A DNA stretch of 33,904 nt from Planctomycetaceae bacterium (GTDB lineage Bacteria; Planctomycetota; Planctomycetia; Pirellulales; UBA1268), in NCBI GenBank assembly GCA_947449135.1, contig CANFQO010000032.1, positions 1 through 33,904 of the forward strand. The letters run 5' to 3'. The notes beneath the pieces are model-generated. The model had not been told where the DNA came from. It ran no database searches and saw only the letters and a program-made list of their open reading frames with translations. The translations under genes and the position numbers were made by a program. Shown here in pieces: positions 1 to 9,495 of this stretch; positions within the stretch are counted from its first letter, which is position 1, and every line of letters starts with the position of its first letter.

Positions 1-279
1 CGGCCCCACGCCCTGATACGGCACGGACTGCGGCGTCCAGCCTGCAGGAATGGGGCCACCCTGAATCACAGCCGTGGGCAGCGGCGGTGCCTGCCAGTAG
101 GGAAGGGGCCCCGAACCGGGGGCCGCCGTGCCCGAAACGCCGCCGGTGGCCCAGGCATTCGCCGCGGGATTGGCTACCGGTACTTGCGCGGAGCCAGCGC
201 GGCCGGCCATGCAGAGGATGCCCACTGCACTGAACCGGACCAACAGTGAACCCCAGCGTTGTCGGCGTCCCTGCCGCAC
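1..279 (-). CDS. Secreted Pro/Gly-rich protein, N-terminal part only
   Basis: This is the first 93 codons of a minus-strand gene that runs off the left edge of the window. The start is a GTG at 279, chosen because a strong Shine-Dalgarno AGGAGGG (288-294) lies 8 nt upstream. The N-terminus has several Arg residues, then a hydrophobic stretch (about residues 13-27) and a likely signal-peptidase site after Gly-Ser-Ala (about residue 32), so the product should be exported. The visible mature part is rich in Pro, Gly, Ala and Gln with no recognisable domain. It diverges from the metallopeptidase gene starting at 537. Between them, 280-536 shows only possible promoter sequence. Function unknown; the reading frame, signal peptide and ribosome site together make the gene itself credible. 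Confidence 0.7.
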   Translation of the reverse strand, partial: MRQGRRQRWGSLLVRFSAVGILCMAGRAGSAQVPVANPAANAWATGGVSGTAAPGSGPLPYWQAPPLPTAVIQGGPIPAGWTPQSVPYQGVGP

Positions 280-523
280 GTTGTTCGCCCTCCTGGCGAC
301 CTCCGGGTTGTACCGCCAACGGCCTCATTTCCCGAGAGGACTTTCAGGTCTTCTTGGGCAGCGAGTTGGGCAGCGCGGTTGCTGGATGGGAGATCGGGTT
401 TTCCGCTGATTCCCGTGGAATGGACCGTCTTCTCACCGCACGGATTGCCGCGCCGGCATCACCTGGGGGCTTCCGGCAGGTTGCGGAAGCTGGACGGGTT
501 GGAAATCCGCCGCCGGAGCCGCG

Positions 524-529
524 TACACT
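524..529 (+). promoter_or_regulatory. Possible -10 box directly before the metallopeptidase start
   Basis: TACACT lies 7 nt before the ATG at 537, and no Shine-Dalgarno sequence is seen there. If this is the -10 hexamer, transcription would begin at about the ATG and the message would be leaderless. The upstream TTGGAA (499-504) is 19 nt away and a poor -35 partner. Inference only. Confidence 0.3.
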
Positions 530-536
530 CGCCGCC

Positions 537-1877
537 ATGCGTCTGTGGTCGCTCATCGTCGTCGCAGTCATTGCTACCATCGTCGCCGGCTCGACCAGCG
601 CAGCCGATCCGGAAATCGTCGCGGCAGGGCCCTCCATCGGTGCGTTGGTGGCGTCGGCGCGGCGGGCCGGGCTGCGGGTGTTGGAAAGCGATCACCTCGT
701 GCTCATCACCGATCGGCCGGCCCGCGTTGGCGATGGCGTCGAGGATCTGCCACGTCTCTTCGACGAGGCGTGGGCGACATGGTGCGACCATTTTGAGCTC
801 GACTCGGCGCAGCATCGCCAGTGGCGGGCCTGCGGCTGTCTCATCGTGGATCGCGAACGATTTCGCGCCGCCGGGCTCCTACCGGACGGGGCCTCGGAAT
901 TTGCCAACGGCTTTTGCAATCGCGAGCGATTCTGGATGGCCGACCAGTCCAATCCTGCCTACCGGCGGCACCTGCTGCTCCACGAGGGCGTGCATGCTTT
1001 CACGCTCACGCTCCGCGGGCTCGACACGCCATCGTGGTACATGGAGGGGATCGCCGAGTATCTGGCCACGCACCGGCTCAATGACGATGGCCGTTTCGTG
1101 CCGACGCCACTGCCGCTGCAGGCGGGCGACGTCGAGCAGTTGGGCCGCATCGAGAAGCTCCGCACCTTGCGGGCCGCTGGCACGTGCCCAGGCCTTGAGG
1201 ATGTCTTCGCCACGCCGGCCGTGAATCACCGCGATCTCTCCGCCTATGCCGCGAGTTGGGCGGCGGTGGCGTTGCTCTCTCGGCATCCCGAGCATGCCCG
1301 CAGCTTTGCCGCAGCCGAGCGAGGTCCGCTCGATGGGGCGTTCACGGAGCGGCTCAGGTCATCTCCTGGATGGGATGCGGAACGGACCGCACGCAATTTC
1401 GACGCGCTCACCGACGAAATCGACTACGGCTACGACTTCTCTCGGTCTCGCGTTGACTGGGCTCCGGGCCAGCCGCTCGACACGCGTCAGGCGATCACCG
1501 TTGCGAGCGGCCGCGGCTGGCAGAACTCAGGCTGGTCGCTCCGCAAGGGGGAGCGTCATGGGATCAACGTGACGGGACGGTGCACGATCGGTTTGCTGGA
1601 GAGCACCTCCGCAGAGCCATCGGTGCGGCTGGAAACTGAGGCCGATGGTATCTCGCTTCGGTGGTATCGGGGCCGACCGCTCGGCAGGCTGCTCGTGGCG
1701 CAGTGGGTCGAACAGCCGGGCGACGGTGGTCGCCCCCGGTTCGTCGTGCTCGCCGAGGGTGGTCACGGCGAGTTCACGGCGGCCGCCGACGGCGTGGCCT
1801 ACTTCAAACTCAACGAACCACCGGGCGAACTGGCCGACAACGACGGTCACCTCACGGTCGAGGTCGGCCCCAAATAA
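537..1877 (+). CDS. Exported HExxH metallopeptidase-like protein (gluzincin type)
   Basis: Predicted 446-residue protein. The ATG at 537 is chosen because it begins a clean signal peptide (hydrophobic residues 5-17, cleavage near Ser-Ala-Ala, about residue 22); the open frame reaches back to 246 but without signal-peptide character. At residues 149-153 there is HEGVH, a zinc-binding HExxH motif, followed 17-21 residues later by [11 protein letters not shown] (Glu170 and Glu174). This matches the downstream Glu ligand of peptidase-MA-like gluzincins, including DUF1570-type proteins common in planctomycetes. It would therefore act as a zinc peptidase in the periplasm or at the cell surface. The C-terminal 200 residues are probably beta-rich and not recognised. 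No Shine-Dalgarno is visible. Substrate unknown; the peptidase assignment rests on the motif alone. Confidence 0.7.
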   Translation: MRLWSLIVVAVIATIVAGSTSAADPEIVAAGPSIGALVASARRAGLRVLESDHLVLITDRPARVGDGVEDLPRLFDEAWATWCDHFELDSAQHRQWRACGCLIVDRERFRAAGLLPDGASEFANGFCNRERFWMADQSNPAYRRHLLLHEGVHAFTLTLRGLDTPSWYMEGIAEYLATHRLNDDGRFVPTPLPLQAGDVEQLGRIEKLRTLRAAGTCPGLEDVFATPAVNHRDLSAYAASWAAVALLSRHPEHARSFAAAERGPLDGAFTERLRSSPGWDAERTARNFDALTDEIDYGYDFSRSRVDWAPGQPLDTRQAITVASGRGWQNSGWSLRKGERHGINVTGRCTIGLLESTSAEPSVRLETEADGISLRWYRGRPLGRLLVAQWVEQPGDGGRPRFVVLAEGGHGEFTAAADGVAYFKLNEPPGELADNDGHLTVEVGPK

Positions 1878-1905
1878 AAGGCAGCTGTCCCGTCGCTTCC
1901 GCTCC

Positions 1906-1983
1906 GGGCTTTTATTCGAGGGGTGCGCGACCGTTGATGGCTGCGGCACCCTTGCGATAAAAGCCCCGGGTGGAAACCCGGGG
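1906..1983. repeat. Composite inverted repeat between convergent genes
   Basis: Two stacked structures fill most of the gap between the metallopeptidase and gltD. Arms at 1906-1926 and 1946-1966 match in 17 of 21 positions when folded (shared ends GGGCTTTTAT and GGGTGC). They are followed by a perfect 8-bp hairpin at 1964-1983 (CCCCGGGT, loop GGAA, ACCCGGGG). The layout is like REP/BIME intergenic elements. No second copy was found in this window, so membership of a repeat family is inference. Confidence 0.5.
1956..1983 (-). terminator. Likely intrinsic terminator of lysR-gltB-gltD
   Basis: Read on the minus strand, the perfect 8-bp GC hairpin (1964-1983) is followed by CTTTTATCG, a short T-run. 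It begins 14 nt after the gltD stop codon, the right place and direction to end the glutamate synthase transcript. Confidence 0.5.
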
Positions 1984-1997
1984 ACTCCCGCTCCGGC

Positions 1998-3491
1998 TCA
2001 CGCGTGCACTGCGAACTCGCCCGCCGACAGGCTCGGCAGGTTCGTCTGGCCCATCAGCCAGAGGTCGACCGAGCGGGCCGCCTCGCGGCCCTCCTGGATC
2101 GCCCACACGACCAGCGACTGGCCACGACGCATGTCGCCGGCGGCAAACACGCCGTCCCGGCTCGTCTTGTAGTCGCCGCCGGTCTTGATGTTGCCTCGGG
2201 GATCGAGTTCGAGCCCCAGGTCCGCGATCGGCCCATGCTTCTCCGGTCCCATGAAGCCCATGGCCAAGAGTGCCAACTGGCACGGCCACTCCTGCTCGCT
2301 CCCTGGCACCTCACGAAACTTCTGCTGACCCGATGCAGCGTCGGTGTACCACTCGATCCGCACCGTCTTCACCGCCCGCACGTGCCCCTTGTCGTCTCCC
2401 AGGAATTCCTTCGAGAGGATGCCCCATTCGCGGCGGCAGCCCTCTTCGTGGGAGGAACTCGTTCGCAGGATCACCGGCCATAGCGGCCATGGCGTGTTTC
2501 CCGGTCGCTGGTCGCGCCGCGGATACTTCCCGAGGTCCGGCGGCTGCGGTAGCAGTTCGAACTGCGTCAGGCTCTTCGCACCCTGCCGGTTGCTCGTACC
2601 ATCGCAGTCCGAGCCCGTGTCGCCGCCACCGATCACGACGACGTCTTTTCCAGCGGCAAGGATCTGCTCCTGAACCTCGTCGCCGGCGTTGCGCTTGTTC
2701 TGTTGCGGCAGGAACTCCATTGCGTAGTGCACGCCCTTGAGTTCACGGCCCGGGATCGGCAGGTCGCGGCCGAGCGTCGCTCCGCCGGTGAGCAGCAGGG
2801 CGTCGTACTCGTCGCAGATGGACTGCGTGCTGACGTCGGTCCCCACGTTCACGCCACAACGGAACTCGACGCCTTCCTCACGAAGTTGTTCGACCCGCCG
2901 CCAGACACGCCACTTTTCCAGCTTAAAATCGGGGATGCCATACATCAGCAAGCCGCCCGGACGGTCGGCCCGCTCGAACACCGTGACCAGATGCCCCGCC
3001 CGGTTCAGCTGCTGCGCCGCCGCCAGGCCCGCCGGTCCGCTGCCGACGACCGCCACCCGCTTGCCGGTGCGCACTGCGGGCGGTTCGGGCACGACCCAGC
3101 CCTCGTCGAAGGCGCGGTCTGCGATCGTCATTTCGATCTGCTTGATCGCCACGGGGTCTTCGTTGATGCCGAGCACGCAGGCGGCCTCGCAGGGCGCGGG
3201 GCAGACGCGACCTGTGAACTCGGGGAAATTGTTGGTGGCGTGCAGCCGCTGGCTGGCTTCGTGCCACTGCTGGCGATACACGAGGTCGTTGAAGTCGGGA
3301 ATGATGTTCCCGAGTGGACAGCCCGTATGGCAGAAGGGAACACCACAGTCCATGCACCGGGCGCCCTGCTTCGAGAGTTCCTCCTGCGGGAGGATCGTCA
3401 GGAACTCGTTGTAGTGCTTGAGACGATCGGTGACCGGCGCGTAGCCACTCACCTTCCGCTCGTACTTCATGAATCCGCGCGGCTCACCCAT
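1998..3491 (-). CDS. gltD: Glutamate synthase (NADPH) small subunit
   Basis: A 497-residue beta subunit of glutamate synthase. It passes electrons from NADPH through FAD and iron-sulfur clusters to GltB, which makes two glutamates from glutamine and 2-oxoglutarate. Visible are N-terminal cluster cysteines (Cys46, 49, 54, 58 and Cys97, 101, 105), an FAD-binding GSGPAG fingerprint near residues 150-155 ([14 protein letters not shown]), and a second dinucleotide site [13 protein letters not shown] near residue 290 for NADPH. Length is normal for GltD. The ATG at 3491 overlaps the gltB stop by 8 nt (ATGGGTGA) and has AGGAG about 10 nt upstream inside gltB, so the two are translationally coupled. 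A Met at residue 8 is an alternative start. The hairpin at 1964-1983 probably ends the transcript. Confidence 0.95.
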   Translation of the reverse strand: MGEPRGFMKYERKVSGYAPVTDRLKHYNEFLTILPQEELSKQGARCMDCGVPFCHTGCPLGNIIPDFNDLVYRQQWHEASQRLHATNNFPEFTGRVCPAPCEAACVLGINEDPVAIKQIEMTIADRAFDEGWVVPEPPAVRTGKRVAVVGSGPAGLAAAQQLNRAGHLVTVFERADRPGGLLMYGIPDFKLEKWRVWRRVEQLREEGVEFRCGVNVGTDVSTQSICDEYDALLLTGGATLGRDLPIPGRELKGVHYAMEFLPQQNKRNAGDEVQEQILAAGKDVVVIGGGDTGSDCDGTSNRQGAKSLTQFELLPQPPDLGKYPRRDQRPGNTPWPLWPVILRTSSSHEEGCRREWGILSKEFLGDDKGHVRAVKTVRIEWYTDAASGQQKFREVPGSEQEWPCQLALLAMGFMGPEKHGPIADLGLELDPRGNIKTGGDYKTSRDGVFAAGDMRRGQSLVVWAIQEGREAARSVDLWLMGQTNLPSLSAGEFAVHA

Positions 3492-6400
3492 GGATCTTTT
3501 GCTCCTGCTGACGTGCTTCTTGCTGTTCCTGTTCGGCGAGTTTGCGGAGTTCCGCGAGCGCCCGCTTGTAATCGACCGGCATCACCTTGACGAAGCGTGA
3601 CTGCTCCGTATTCCAGCCATCGAGGATCGCCCGGCCGCGACTGGAGTCGGTGTATTCGACATGCTTCTCGATCCGCCCCTTCAGATACTCCAGGTCACCG
3701 GCGTCGAGCGGATCGAGTTCGACCATCTCCTTGTTGACCTTCTGTCGGAACGTGCCGTTTGCATCCCAGACGTAGGCGATGCCGCCGCTCATGCCGGCGG
3801 CGAAGTTTCGTCCCGTTTCGCCGAGGATCACAGCCCGGCCGCCGGTCATGTATTCGCAGCCGTGGTCGCCCGTGCCCTCGACAACCGCCTCCGCACCGCT
3901 GTTTCGCACGCAGAAGCGTTCGCCGACGATGCCCCGGATGTAGATCTCGCCGCTGGTCGCCCCGTAGGCCACGACGTTGCCTGCGATCACGTTGTCCTCC
4001 GCCTTGAAGGAGGCATTGCGGGCGGGCCGCACGATCACGCGGCCACCCGACAGGCCCTTGCCACAGTAGTCGTTGACGTCGCCCTCGACCGTCACCGTCA
4101 CCCCGGGCACGCCGAAGGCCATCAGGCTCTGACCCGCCGTTCCGGTGAAATTGATCTGGATCGTGCCGTCGGGTAGGCCGCCTGCGCCGTGTCGACGGGT
4201 TACCTCGCTGGAGAGGATCGTGACAGCCGTGCGATTGATGTTGCGGATTGGCAGATCGATTTTTACCGGGGTGCGGTTCTCGAGTGCTGGCTTGCAGAGG
4301 TCGAGCAGGGTGGTCATATCGAGCGACTGCTCGATTCCGTGGTCCTGCGACGACTCGTGGTGCGTCTTCACATGCTGCGGCACCTCGGGCTTGTGCAGGA
4401 TCGTAGAGAAATCGAGCCCCTTCGCCTTCCAGTGGGCGATCGCGGCCCGAGTGTCGAGCCGGTCGACCCGGCCCACCATCTCGTCGATCGTGCGGAATCC
4501 GAGTTTGGCCATCAGTTCCCGGATTTCCTCGGCCAGCATGAAGAAGAAATTGACCAGGTGCTCGGGCTGACCGGTGAACTTCTTCCGCAACTCTGGATCC
4601 TGAGTGGCGACCCCCACCGGGCAGGTGTTCAAATGACACTTCCGCATCATGATGCAGCCGATCACCACCAGCGACGCCGTGGCGATGCCGTATTCTTCGG
4701 CACCGAGCATGGTGGCGATCACCACGTCCTTCGCCGTGCGGATCATGCCGTCCGTCTGCACCACGATCCGTCCGCGGAGGTCGTTCATCACCAGCACCTG
4801 ATGGGCCTCGGCGAGGCCGAGTTCCCACGGCAGGCCGCAGTGCATGATCGAGGTCTGGGGGCTGGCGCCGGTGCCGCCGTCGTGGCCGGAGATGAGGACC
4901 ACGTCCGCCTTCCCCTTTGACACGCCCGCGGCGACCGTGCCCACGCCCACCTCCGCCACCAATTTCACGCTCACGCGTGCGTGGTGGTTGGCATTCTTGA
5001 GATCATGGATCAGCTGTGCGAGATCCTCGATCGAGTAGATGTCGTGGTGAGGCGGAGGCGAGATGAGGCCGACGCCCGGTGTGCTGTGGCGAATGCGGGC
5101 GATCTCGCGGTCGACCTTGTGGCCGGGAAGCTGGCCACCTTCGCCCGGCTTCGCCCCCTGCGCCATCTTGATCTGCAGTTCCTTGGCGTTGACGAGATAG
5201 AGGCTCGTGACGCCGAATCGACCGCTGGCAACCTGCTTGATGGAGGAGTTCTTGCTGTCGCCCGACGGTTCCAGCTGATACCGCACCGGGTCCTCGCCGC
5301 CCTCGCCGGTGTTACTGCGGCCGCCGAGCCTGTTCATGGCGACGGCGAGCGTCTCGTGGGCCTCCTTCGAGATCGATCCATACGACATCGCGCCGGTGGC
5401 AAAACGCTTCACGATCTCCTTCGCCGGCTCCACCTCGTCGAGCGGGATGGCGGTGTCGCCCCACTGGAAGTCGAGCAGGCCGCGGAGCGTGAGCAGCTTC
5501 GTCTGCTGTTCGTCGATCAGCCGCTGATACTTCTTGAATTCCTCGCGGCTGTTGATCTGCGTGGACCGCTGGAGCGTCGATACGACATCGGGTGAGAGCA
5601 TGTGTGCCTCTCCCTTCCGCCGCCACTGGTAGCGGCCGCCGACGTCGAGTTCCAGCGTCTGCGGGACGTTGGTCTTCGGCCAGGCATGCTCATGCCGCTT
5701 GAACGTCTCTTCGGCCACGCCCTCGAGTCCGATGCCGCCGATCCGGCTGGGCGTGCGGGTGAAGAATTCATTGACGAGCCCCTGCTCCAAGCCCACCGCC
5801 TCGAAGATCTGAGCGCCGCGATAGCTCTGCTGCGTCGAGATGCCCATCTTGCTCATCACCTTGAGCAAGCCCTTCGAGGCCGCCTTGGCGAAGTTCTTGT
5901 GCAGCTTCTCGCGGGGATGATCCGCCGCGATCATCCGCTCTGCCTGCATCTGGTCGATCGTGGCGAAGGCGAGGTAGGGATTGACGGCACCTGCGCCGTA
6001 GCCGGTGAGCAGGGCAAAGTGCTGCACCTCGCGGGCCTCGCCCGTCTCGACCACGATGCCGCACCGCGTCCGCGAACCTTCCTTCACCAAGTGGTGGTGC
6101 ACGCCCCCGGTGGCCAGCAGCACCGGCACCGCGGCCTTGTCACGGCAGACGCCGCGATCGGAGAGCAGGATGATCGTCGCGCCGTCACGCACGGCACGGG
6201 AGGATTCGTCGCGGATGGCGTCGAGCCGCTTCCGCATGCCCGCCACCCCGTCTGCGGCCGGAAAGAGCAGCGAGATGATCACCGACTTGAAGCCCGGCAT
6301 CTGCGGGCCGCCGGCCGTGCCGAGCGACTTGATCCGGGCGCATTCAGCGTTGGTAATGACCGGCGTTTCCAGACGGAGGAGACGGCACTGCTCCGGCTTC

Positions 6401-8181
6401 GAGTCGAGGAGGTTTCCCTCGCTGCCGATCGTCGTGATCATCGACGTGATGATCTCCTCGCGGATGGCGTCGAGCGGAGGATTCGTGACCTGCGCGAAGA
6501 GTTGCTTGAAATAGTTGGCGAGCAGTTGCGGTCGGTCGGAGAGCACGGCCAGCGGCGTATCGTTGCCCATCGAACCGATCGGTTCGGCACCGTCGGTGGC
6601 CATCGGGGCGAGGATCACCTTCAGGTCTTCGAGGGTGTAGCCGTGGGCCCGCTGCAGTTCGAGCAGGCTTGACGGTTCGCCCGCCACGCCGGCCGCCCGC
6701 CAGGGATCGATCGCATGGGCCGCGCCGATCGCGTCGGCTCCTGTGCCGGCTTGGAGCAGTTCTTCCGGCAGAACGGCCCGCGACTTCGTCACATCGATCA
6801 CATTTGCCGGATCGGCAATCTGATCGAGCCGCACCTGCTGTGTCGTGATCCATTCACGCCACGGCTTCGCGGTCGCGAGCTTCTGCTTGATCTCGTCGTC
6901 CTCGATGATGCGACCTTCCTTGGTGTCGACGAGGAACATTCGGCCCGGACGGAGTCGGCCCTTGCGGACCACTTCGCCCGCCGGCAGCTGCAACACCCCG
7001 GCTTCGCTCGCCATCACCACGAGCCCATCTTTCATCTGCCACCAGCGGCCGGGCCGCAGTCCGTTGCGGTCGAGCGTGGCGCCGATTCGGACGCCATCAG
7101 TGAACGCCAGCGCCGCCGGGCCGTCCCATGGCTCCATGAGACAGGCCTGGAATTCATAGTAGGCCTTGAGGTCGTCCGCCATGCTCTCGTGGCCGCTCCA
7201 CGGTTCGGGGATCAGCATGCTGACCGCCTCCTCGATCGGGCGGCCAGCGAGCACGAGGAGTTCCAGCACGTTGTCGAAGGTGGCGGAGTCGCTGCCCCCC
7301 TCACGCACGACAGGCTTGATCTTGTCGAGGTCGGGGCCGAATACCGGATGCGCGAGCATGCTCTCGCGGGCGTGCATCCAATTGATGTTGCCGCGGACGG
7401 TGTTGATCTCGCCGTTGTGCGCGATGAAGCGGAAGGGATGGGCGAGATCCCAGGTCGGGAAGGTGTTGGTGCTGTACCGCTGGTGCACGAGCGCGAGGGC
7501 ACTCGTCATCTTCGGGTCGGAGAGATCGGGGTAATACTTGTCGACCTGGTCGGCCAGCAACAGGCCCTTGTAGACGATCGTTCGCGATGAGAGCGAGCAG
7601 ACGTAGACGAAGGTCTGTTCGGTGAGGCCGAGTTTGCCAAGTTCGATCCCAAATCGCTTTCGCAGCACGAACAGCTTCCACTCGAAGTGGTCGCGGGCCG
7701 TCTTCTTGCCCCGGCCCACGAATGCCTGACGCACGACCGGCTCCACTTCGCGGGCGGTGCCGCCGATGAAGCGGTTGTCGGTGGGCACGGTCCGCCAGCC
7801 GAGAAAGTCCATCCCCTCTTCGCGACAGAGTCGTTCAAAGAACTGTTCCGCGCTCTCTCGCTCTTCCTCGGAGGGCGGCAGGAAGACGTTGCCAACGGCC
7901 CAGTCGCCCGGGGCTGGCAGGCTGATGCCAGCCTGCGGAGTCACCGCCGTGAAAAATTCCTGCGGCATCTGCAACAGGATGCCGGCGCCGTCACCGGTGA
8001 GCGGATCGCAACCGCAGGCGCCGCGGTGGGTGAGGTTTTCCAGCACTTCGAGTCCCTGCCGGACGATCTGGTGGCTCCTTCGCCCGTGCAAGTTGACGAC
8101 GAATCCGACACCGCAGGCGTCGTGCTCGTTGGCGGGATCATAGAGGCCTTGGGCGGGGGGAAGTCCGGGAAAACGCGTCAT
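3484..8181 (-). CDS. gltB: Glutamate synthase large subunit
   Basis: A 1565-residue alpha subunit of glutamate synthase, cytosolic, full length for the family. Cys23 in EHDACGVGF is the nucleophile of the class-II glutamine amidotransferase domain, so a 22-residue propeptide is expected to be removed. Domain order fits the family: amidotransferase (about 23-430), central domain, FMN-binding synthase domain (about 830-1200), then the GXGXG beta-helix (about 1290-1480). The 3Fe-4S ligands are Cys1176, Cys1182 and Cys1187 in [16 protein letters not shown]. The gene lies 101 nt downstream of a LysR gene on the same strand and overlaps gltD by 8 nt. No Shine-Dalgarno is visible before the ATG at 8181. 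Together with GltD and glutamine synthetase (not in the window) it would provide the GOGAT route of ammonium assimilation. Confidence 0.97.
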   Translation of the reverse strand: MTRFPGLPPAQGLYDPANEHDACGVGFVVNLHGRRSHQIVRQGLEVLENLTHRGACGCDPLTGDGAGILLQMPQEFFTAVTPQAGISLPAPGDWAVGNVFLPPSEEERESAEQFFERLCREEGMDFLGWRTVPTDNRFIGGTAREVEPVVRQAFVGRGKKTARDHFEWKLFVLRKRFGIELGKLGLTEQTFVYVCSLSSRTIVYKGLLLADQVDKYYPDLSDPKMTSALALVHQRYSTNTFPTWDLAHPFRFIAHNGEINTVRGNINWMHARESMLAHPVFGPDLDKIKPVVREGGSDSATFDNVLELLVLAGRPIEEAVSMLIPEPWSGHESMADDLKAYYEFQACLMEPWDGPAALAFTDGVRIGATLDRNGLRPGRWWQMKDGLVVMASEAGVLQLPAGEVVRKGRLRPGRMFLVDTKEGRIIEDDEIKQKLATAKPWREWITTQQVRLDQIADPANVIDVTKSRAVLPEELLQAGTGADAIGAAHAIDPWRAAGVAGEPSSLLELQRAHGYTLEDLKVILAPMATDGAEPIGSMGNDTPLAVLSDRPQLLANYFKQLFAQVTNPPLDAIREEIITSMITTIGSEGNLLDSKPEQCRLLRLETPVITNAECARIKSLGTAGGPQMPGFKSVIISLLFPAADGVAGMRKRLDAIRDESSRAVRDGATIILLSDRGVCRDKAAVPVLLATGGVHHHLVKEGSRTRCGIVVETGEAREVQHFALLTGYGAGAVNPYLAFATIDQMQAERMIAADHPREKLHKNFAKAASKGLLKVMSKMGISTQQSYRGAQIFEAVGLEQGLVNEFFTRTPSRIGGIGLEGVAEETFKRHEHAWPKTNVPQTLELDVGGRYQWRRKGEAHMLSPDVVSTLQRSTQINSREEFKKYQRLIDEQQTKLLTLRGLLDFQWGDTAIPLDEVEPAKEIVKRFATGAMSYGSISKEAHETLAVAMNRLGGRSNTGEGGEDPVRYQLEPSGDSKNSSIKQVASGRFGVTSLYLVNAKELQIKMAQGAKPGEGGQLPGHKVDREIARIRHSTPGVGLISPPPHHDIYSIEDLAQLIHDLKNANHHARVSVKLVAEVGVGTVAAGVSKGKADVVLISGHDGGTGASPQTSIMHCGLPWELGLAEAHQVLVMNDLRGRIVVQTDGMIRTAKDVVIATMLGAEEYGIATASLVVIGCIMMRKCHLNTCPVGVATQDPELRKKFTGQPEHLVNFFFMLAEEIRELMAKLGFRTIDEMVGRVDRLDTRAAIAHWKAKGLDFSTILHKPEVPQHVKTHHESSQDHGIEQSLDMTTLLDLCKPALENRTPVKIDLPIRNINRTAVTILSSEVTRRHGAGGLPDGTIQINFTGTAGQSLMAFGVPGVTVTVEGDVNDYCGKGLSGGRVIVRPARNASFKAEDNVIAGNVVAYGATSGEIYIRGIVGERFCVRNSGAEAVVEGTGDHGCEYMTGGRAVILGETGRNFAAGMSGGIAYVWDANGTFRQKVNKEMVELDPLDAGDLEYLKGRIEKHVEYTDSSRGRAILDGWNTEQSRFVKVMPVDYKRALAELRKLAEQEQQEARQQEQKIHG

Positions 8182-8282
8182 TGCGATACTCGAGTGAAGG
8201 AAAGCTTGAGAGAGCCAGATTGCGGGATGCAGAGAGATCGGAGGGAACGGGAATCAGAAACCGGAAGACGTGGACGGAACGA

Positions 8283-9230
8283 TCAGGCGTGGGCGGCGGC
8301 ATGCTCCGTAGCCACGTCCACTGAGTCTGCCAACCCAGCGTCGATGTCGTGGGCATGGCCGCGGAGCAGTTCGATGAATCGCCGCACGGTGGGAGCGAGT
8401 GGTTTGCCGCGGGCATGAATGATGCCGAGCGGTCGCACGAGTTCCTCGTCGCTAATTCGCACACTTGCCAGCGTGCCTGCCGCCACCTCGCGGACCACGG
8501 TCGGCTCCGGCAGGAGTGCCACTCCCGTGTCGATTTCGATCGCCCGCTTGATGGTCTCAATGTTGTCGAACTCCATCACGACGTTGGGCTCGACGCCATG
8601 GGCCGCCAGAACGCGATCGATCTCGTGCCGAATGACCAGGTCTGGGTCGAAGCTCACCATCGCCTGGCCGTCGAGATCGGAGAGCGGGATGTCGTGGCGG
8701 CCCGCGAACGGATGCGCCGGGGCGCAGGCGAGTACCATCGGTTCTTCCCGCCAGGGCTCGGCGTGGATCGTCCGCGTGCTCCTCGGATAGCTGACGACGC
8801 CAATATCAGCCTCGCCGTTTTCCACCGCCTCCAGCACCCGCTCCGGATGGAGGTATTCAAGTCGGACGTTCGCCTTCGGGTGGAGGCTCATGAACTCCTG
8901 CAGGTAGCGGCTCATGTGGTGCAGGCCGACAGAGTAGATCGCAGCCACCCGCACACGGCCGGCCACCTGTTCATGCAGCGACCGCACCTCGTCTTCAAGG
9001 GCGTCGTAGCGGGCGATGATTTTTCGGCAGCCATCGTAGAATACCTGCCCCTCGCGAGTGGGGATAAGCGGCCGCTTCGACCGCTCGATGAGCTGCACGC
9101 CCAGTCTGTGTTCCAGTTGTCCCACCACCTGGCTGGCACCGGATTGCGAGATGCCGTTGTCCTCCGCTGCCCGCGAAAAACTGCGGCGTGACACGATGTC
9201 GCAGAAGATTTTCAGGGATTTGAGGTTCAT
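8283..9230 (-). CDS. LysR-family transcriptional regulator
   Basis: A 315-residue LysR-type regulator. Residues 1-60 form the winged helix-turn-helix (FCDIVSRRSFSRAAEDNGIS, then SQVVGQLEHRLGVQL and IPTREG), followed by a linker helix and the two-lobed effector-binding domain (about 88-300). Length is typical. It lies just upstream of gltB on the same strand and diverges from the porin gene at 9496, so either could be its target. GltC, the LysR activator of gltAB in Bacillus subtilis, is a precedent for LysR control of glutamate synthase, but orthology is not claimed. A perfect palindrome (9311-9336), 81 nt before the start codon, is a candidate operator. No Shine-Dalgarno is seen at the ATG at 9230. 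Family call certain, target inferred. Confidence 0.92.
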   Translation of the reverse strand: MNLKSLKIFCDIVSRRSFSRAAEDNGISQSGASQVVGQLEHRLGVQLIERSKRPLIPTREGQVFYDGCRKIIARYDALEDEVRSLHEQVAGRVRVAAIYSVGLHHMSRYLQEFMSLHPKANVRLEYLHPERVLEAVENGEADIGVVSYPRSTRTIHAEPWREEPMVLACAPAHPFAGRHDIPLSDLDGQAMVSFDPDLVIRHEIDRVLAAHGVEPNVVMEFDNIETIKRAIEIDTGVALLPEPTVVREVAAGTLASVRISDEELVRPLGIIHARGKPLAPTVRRFIELLRGHAHDIDAGLADSVDVATEHAAAHA

Positions 9231-9310
9231 CGATGTGCGACCGAAAAGCGGTGTAAATCAGCCAAAAATCGATACTGCGGCCCTCCTTGGTCACTGCCAA
9301 ATCACGAAAA

Positions 9311-9336
9311 CAAATGATGCCGCCTTGCATCATTTG
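9311..9336. promoter_or_regulatory. Perfect 10-bp palindrome, candidate operator
   Basis: CAAATGATGC (9311-9320), spacer CGCCTT, GCATCATTTG (9327-9336). The site is AT-richer than its surroundings and lies in the 265-nt divergent gap between lysR (minus) and the porin gene (plus), where a LysR protein would be expected to bind and control itself and its neighbour. The even-length symmetry is not the textbook T-N11-A core. It could also form an RNA hairpin, but no gene ends here, which argues against a terminator. Confidence 0.5.
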
Positions 9337-9495
9337 GAAAACAGATACAGCGTAGCGGGGTAGGGGCGTTCGTCAAGCGGCCATGCGGCAGTCGACCCAT
9401 CTTGCCTAGGTCGGAAAACCTGCAGGATCGGTGCATCCGGACCCGATTCTGATGGTGGTGAAATCCGCCACCTCAGTCTTGAGTCCGGCCCCTCC

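Noticed and set aside
128-409. 93-codon plus-strand frame at the left edge
   Set aside because: It overlaps the minus-strand signal-peptide gene, which has a strong Shine-Dalgarno; the plus frame has neither ribosome site nor recognisable content.
3661-8418. Several plus-strand frames of 140-360 codons across gltB
   Set aside because: All lie opposite the full-length, motif-complete gltB and show no family features.
9311-9336. Intrinsic terminator reading of the palindrome
   Set aside because: On the minus strand a short T-run follows the hairpin, but no minus-strand gene ends nearby; the divergent promoter position fits an operator better.
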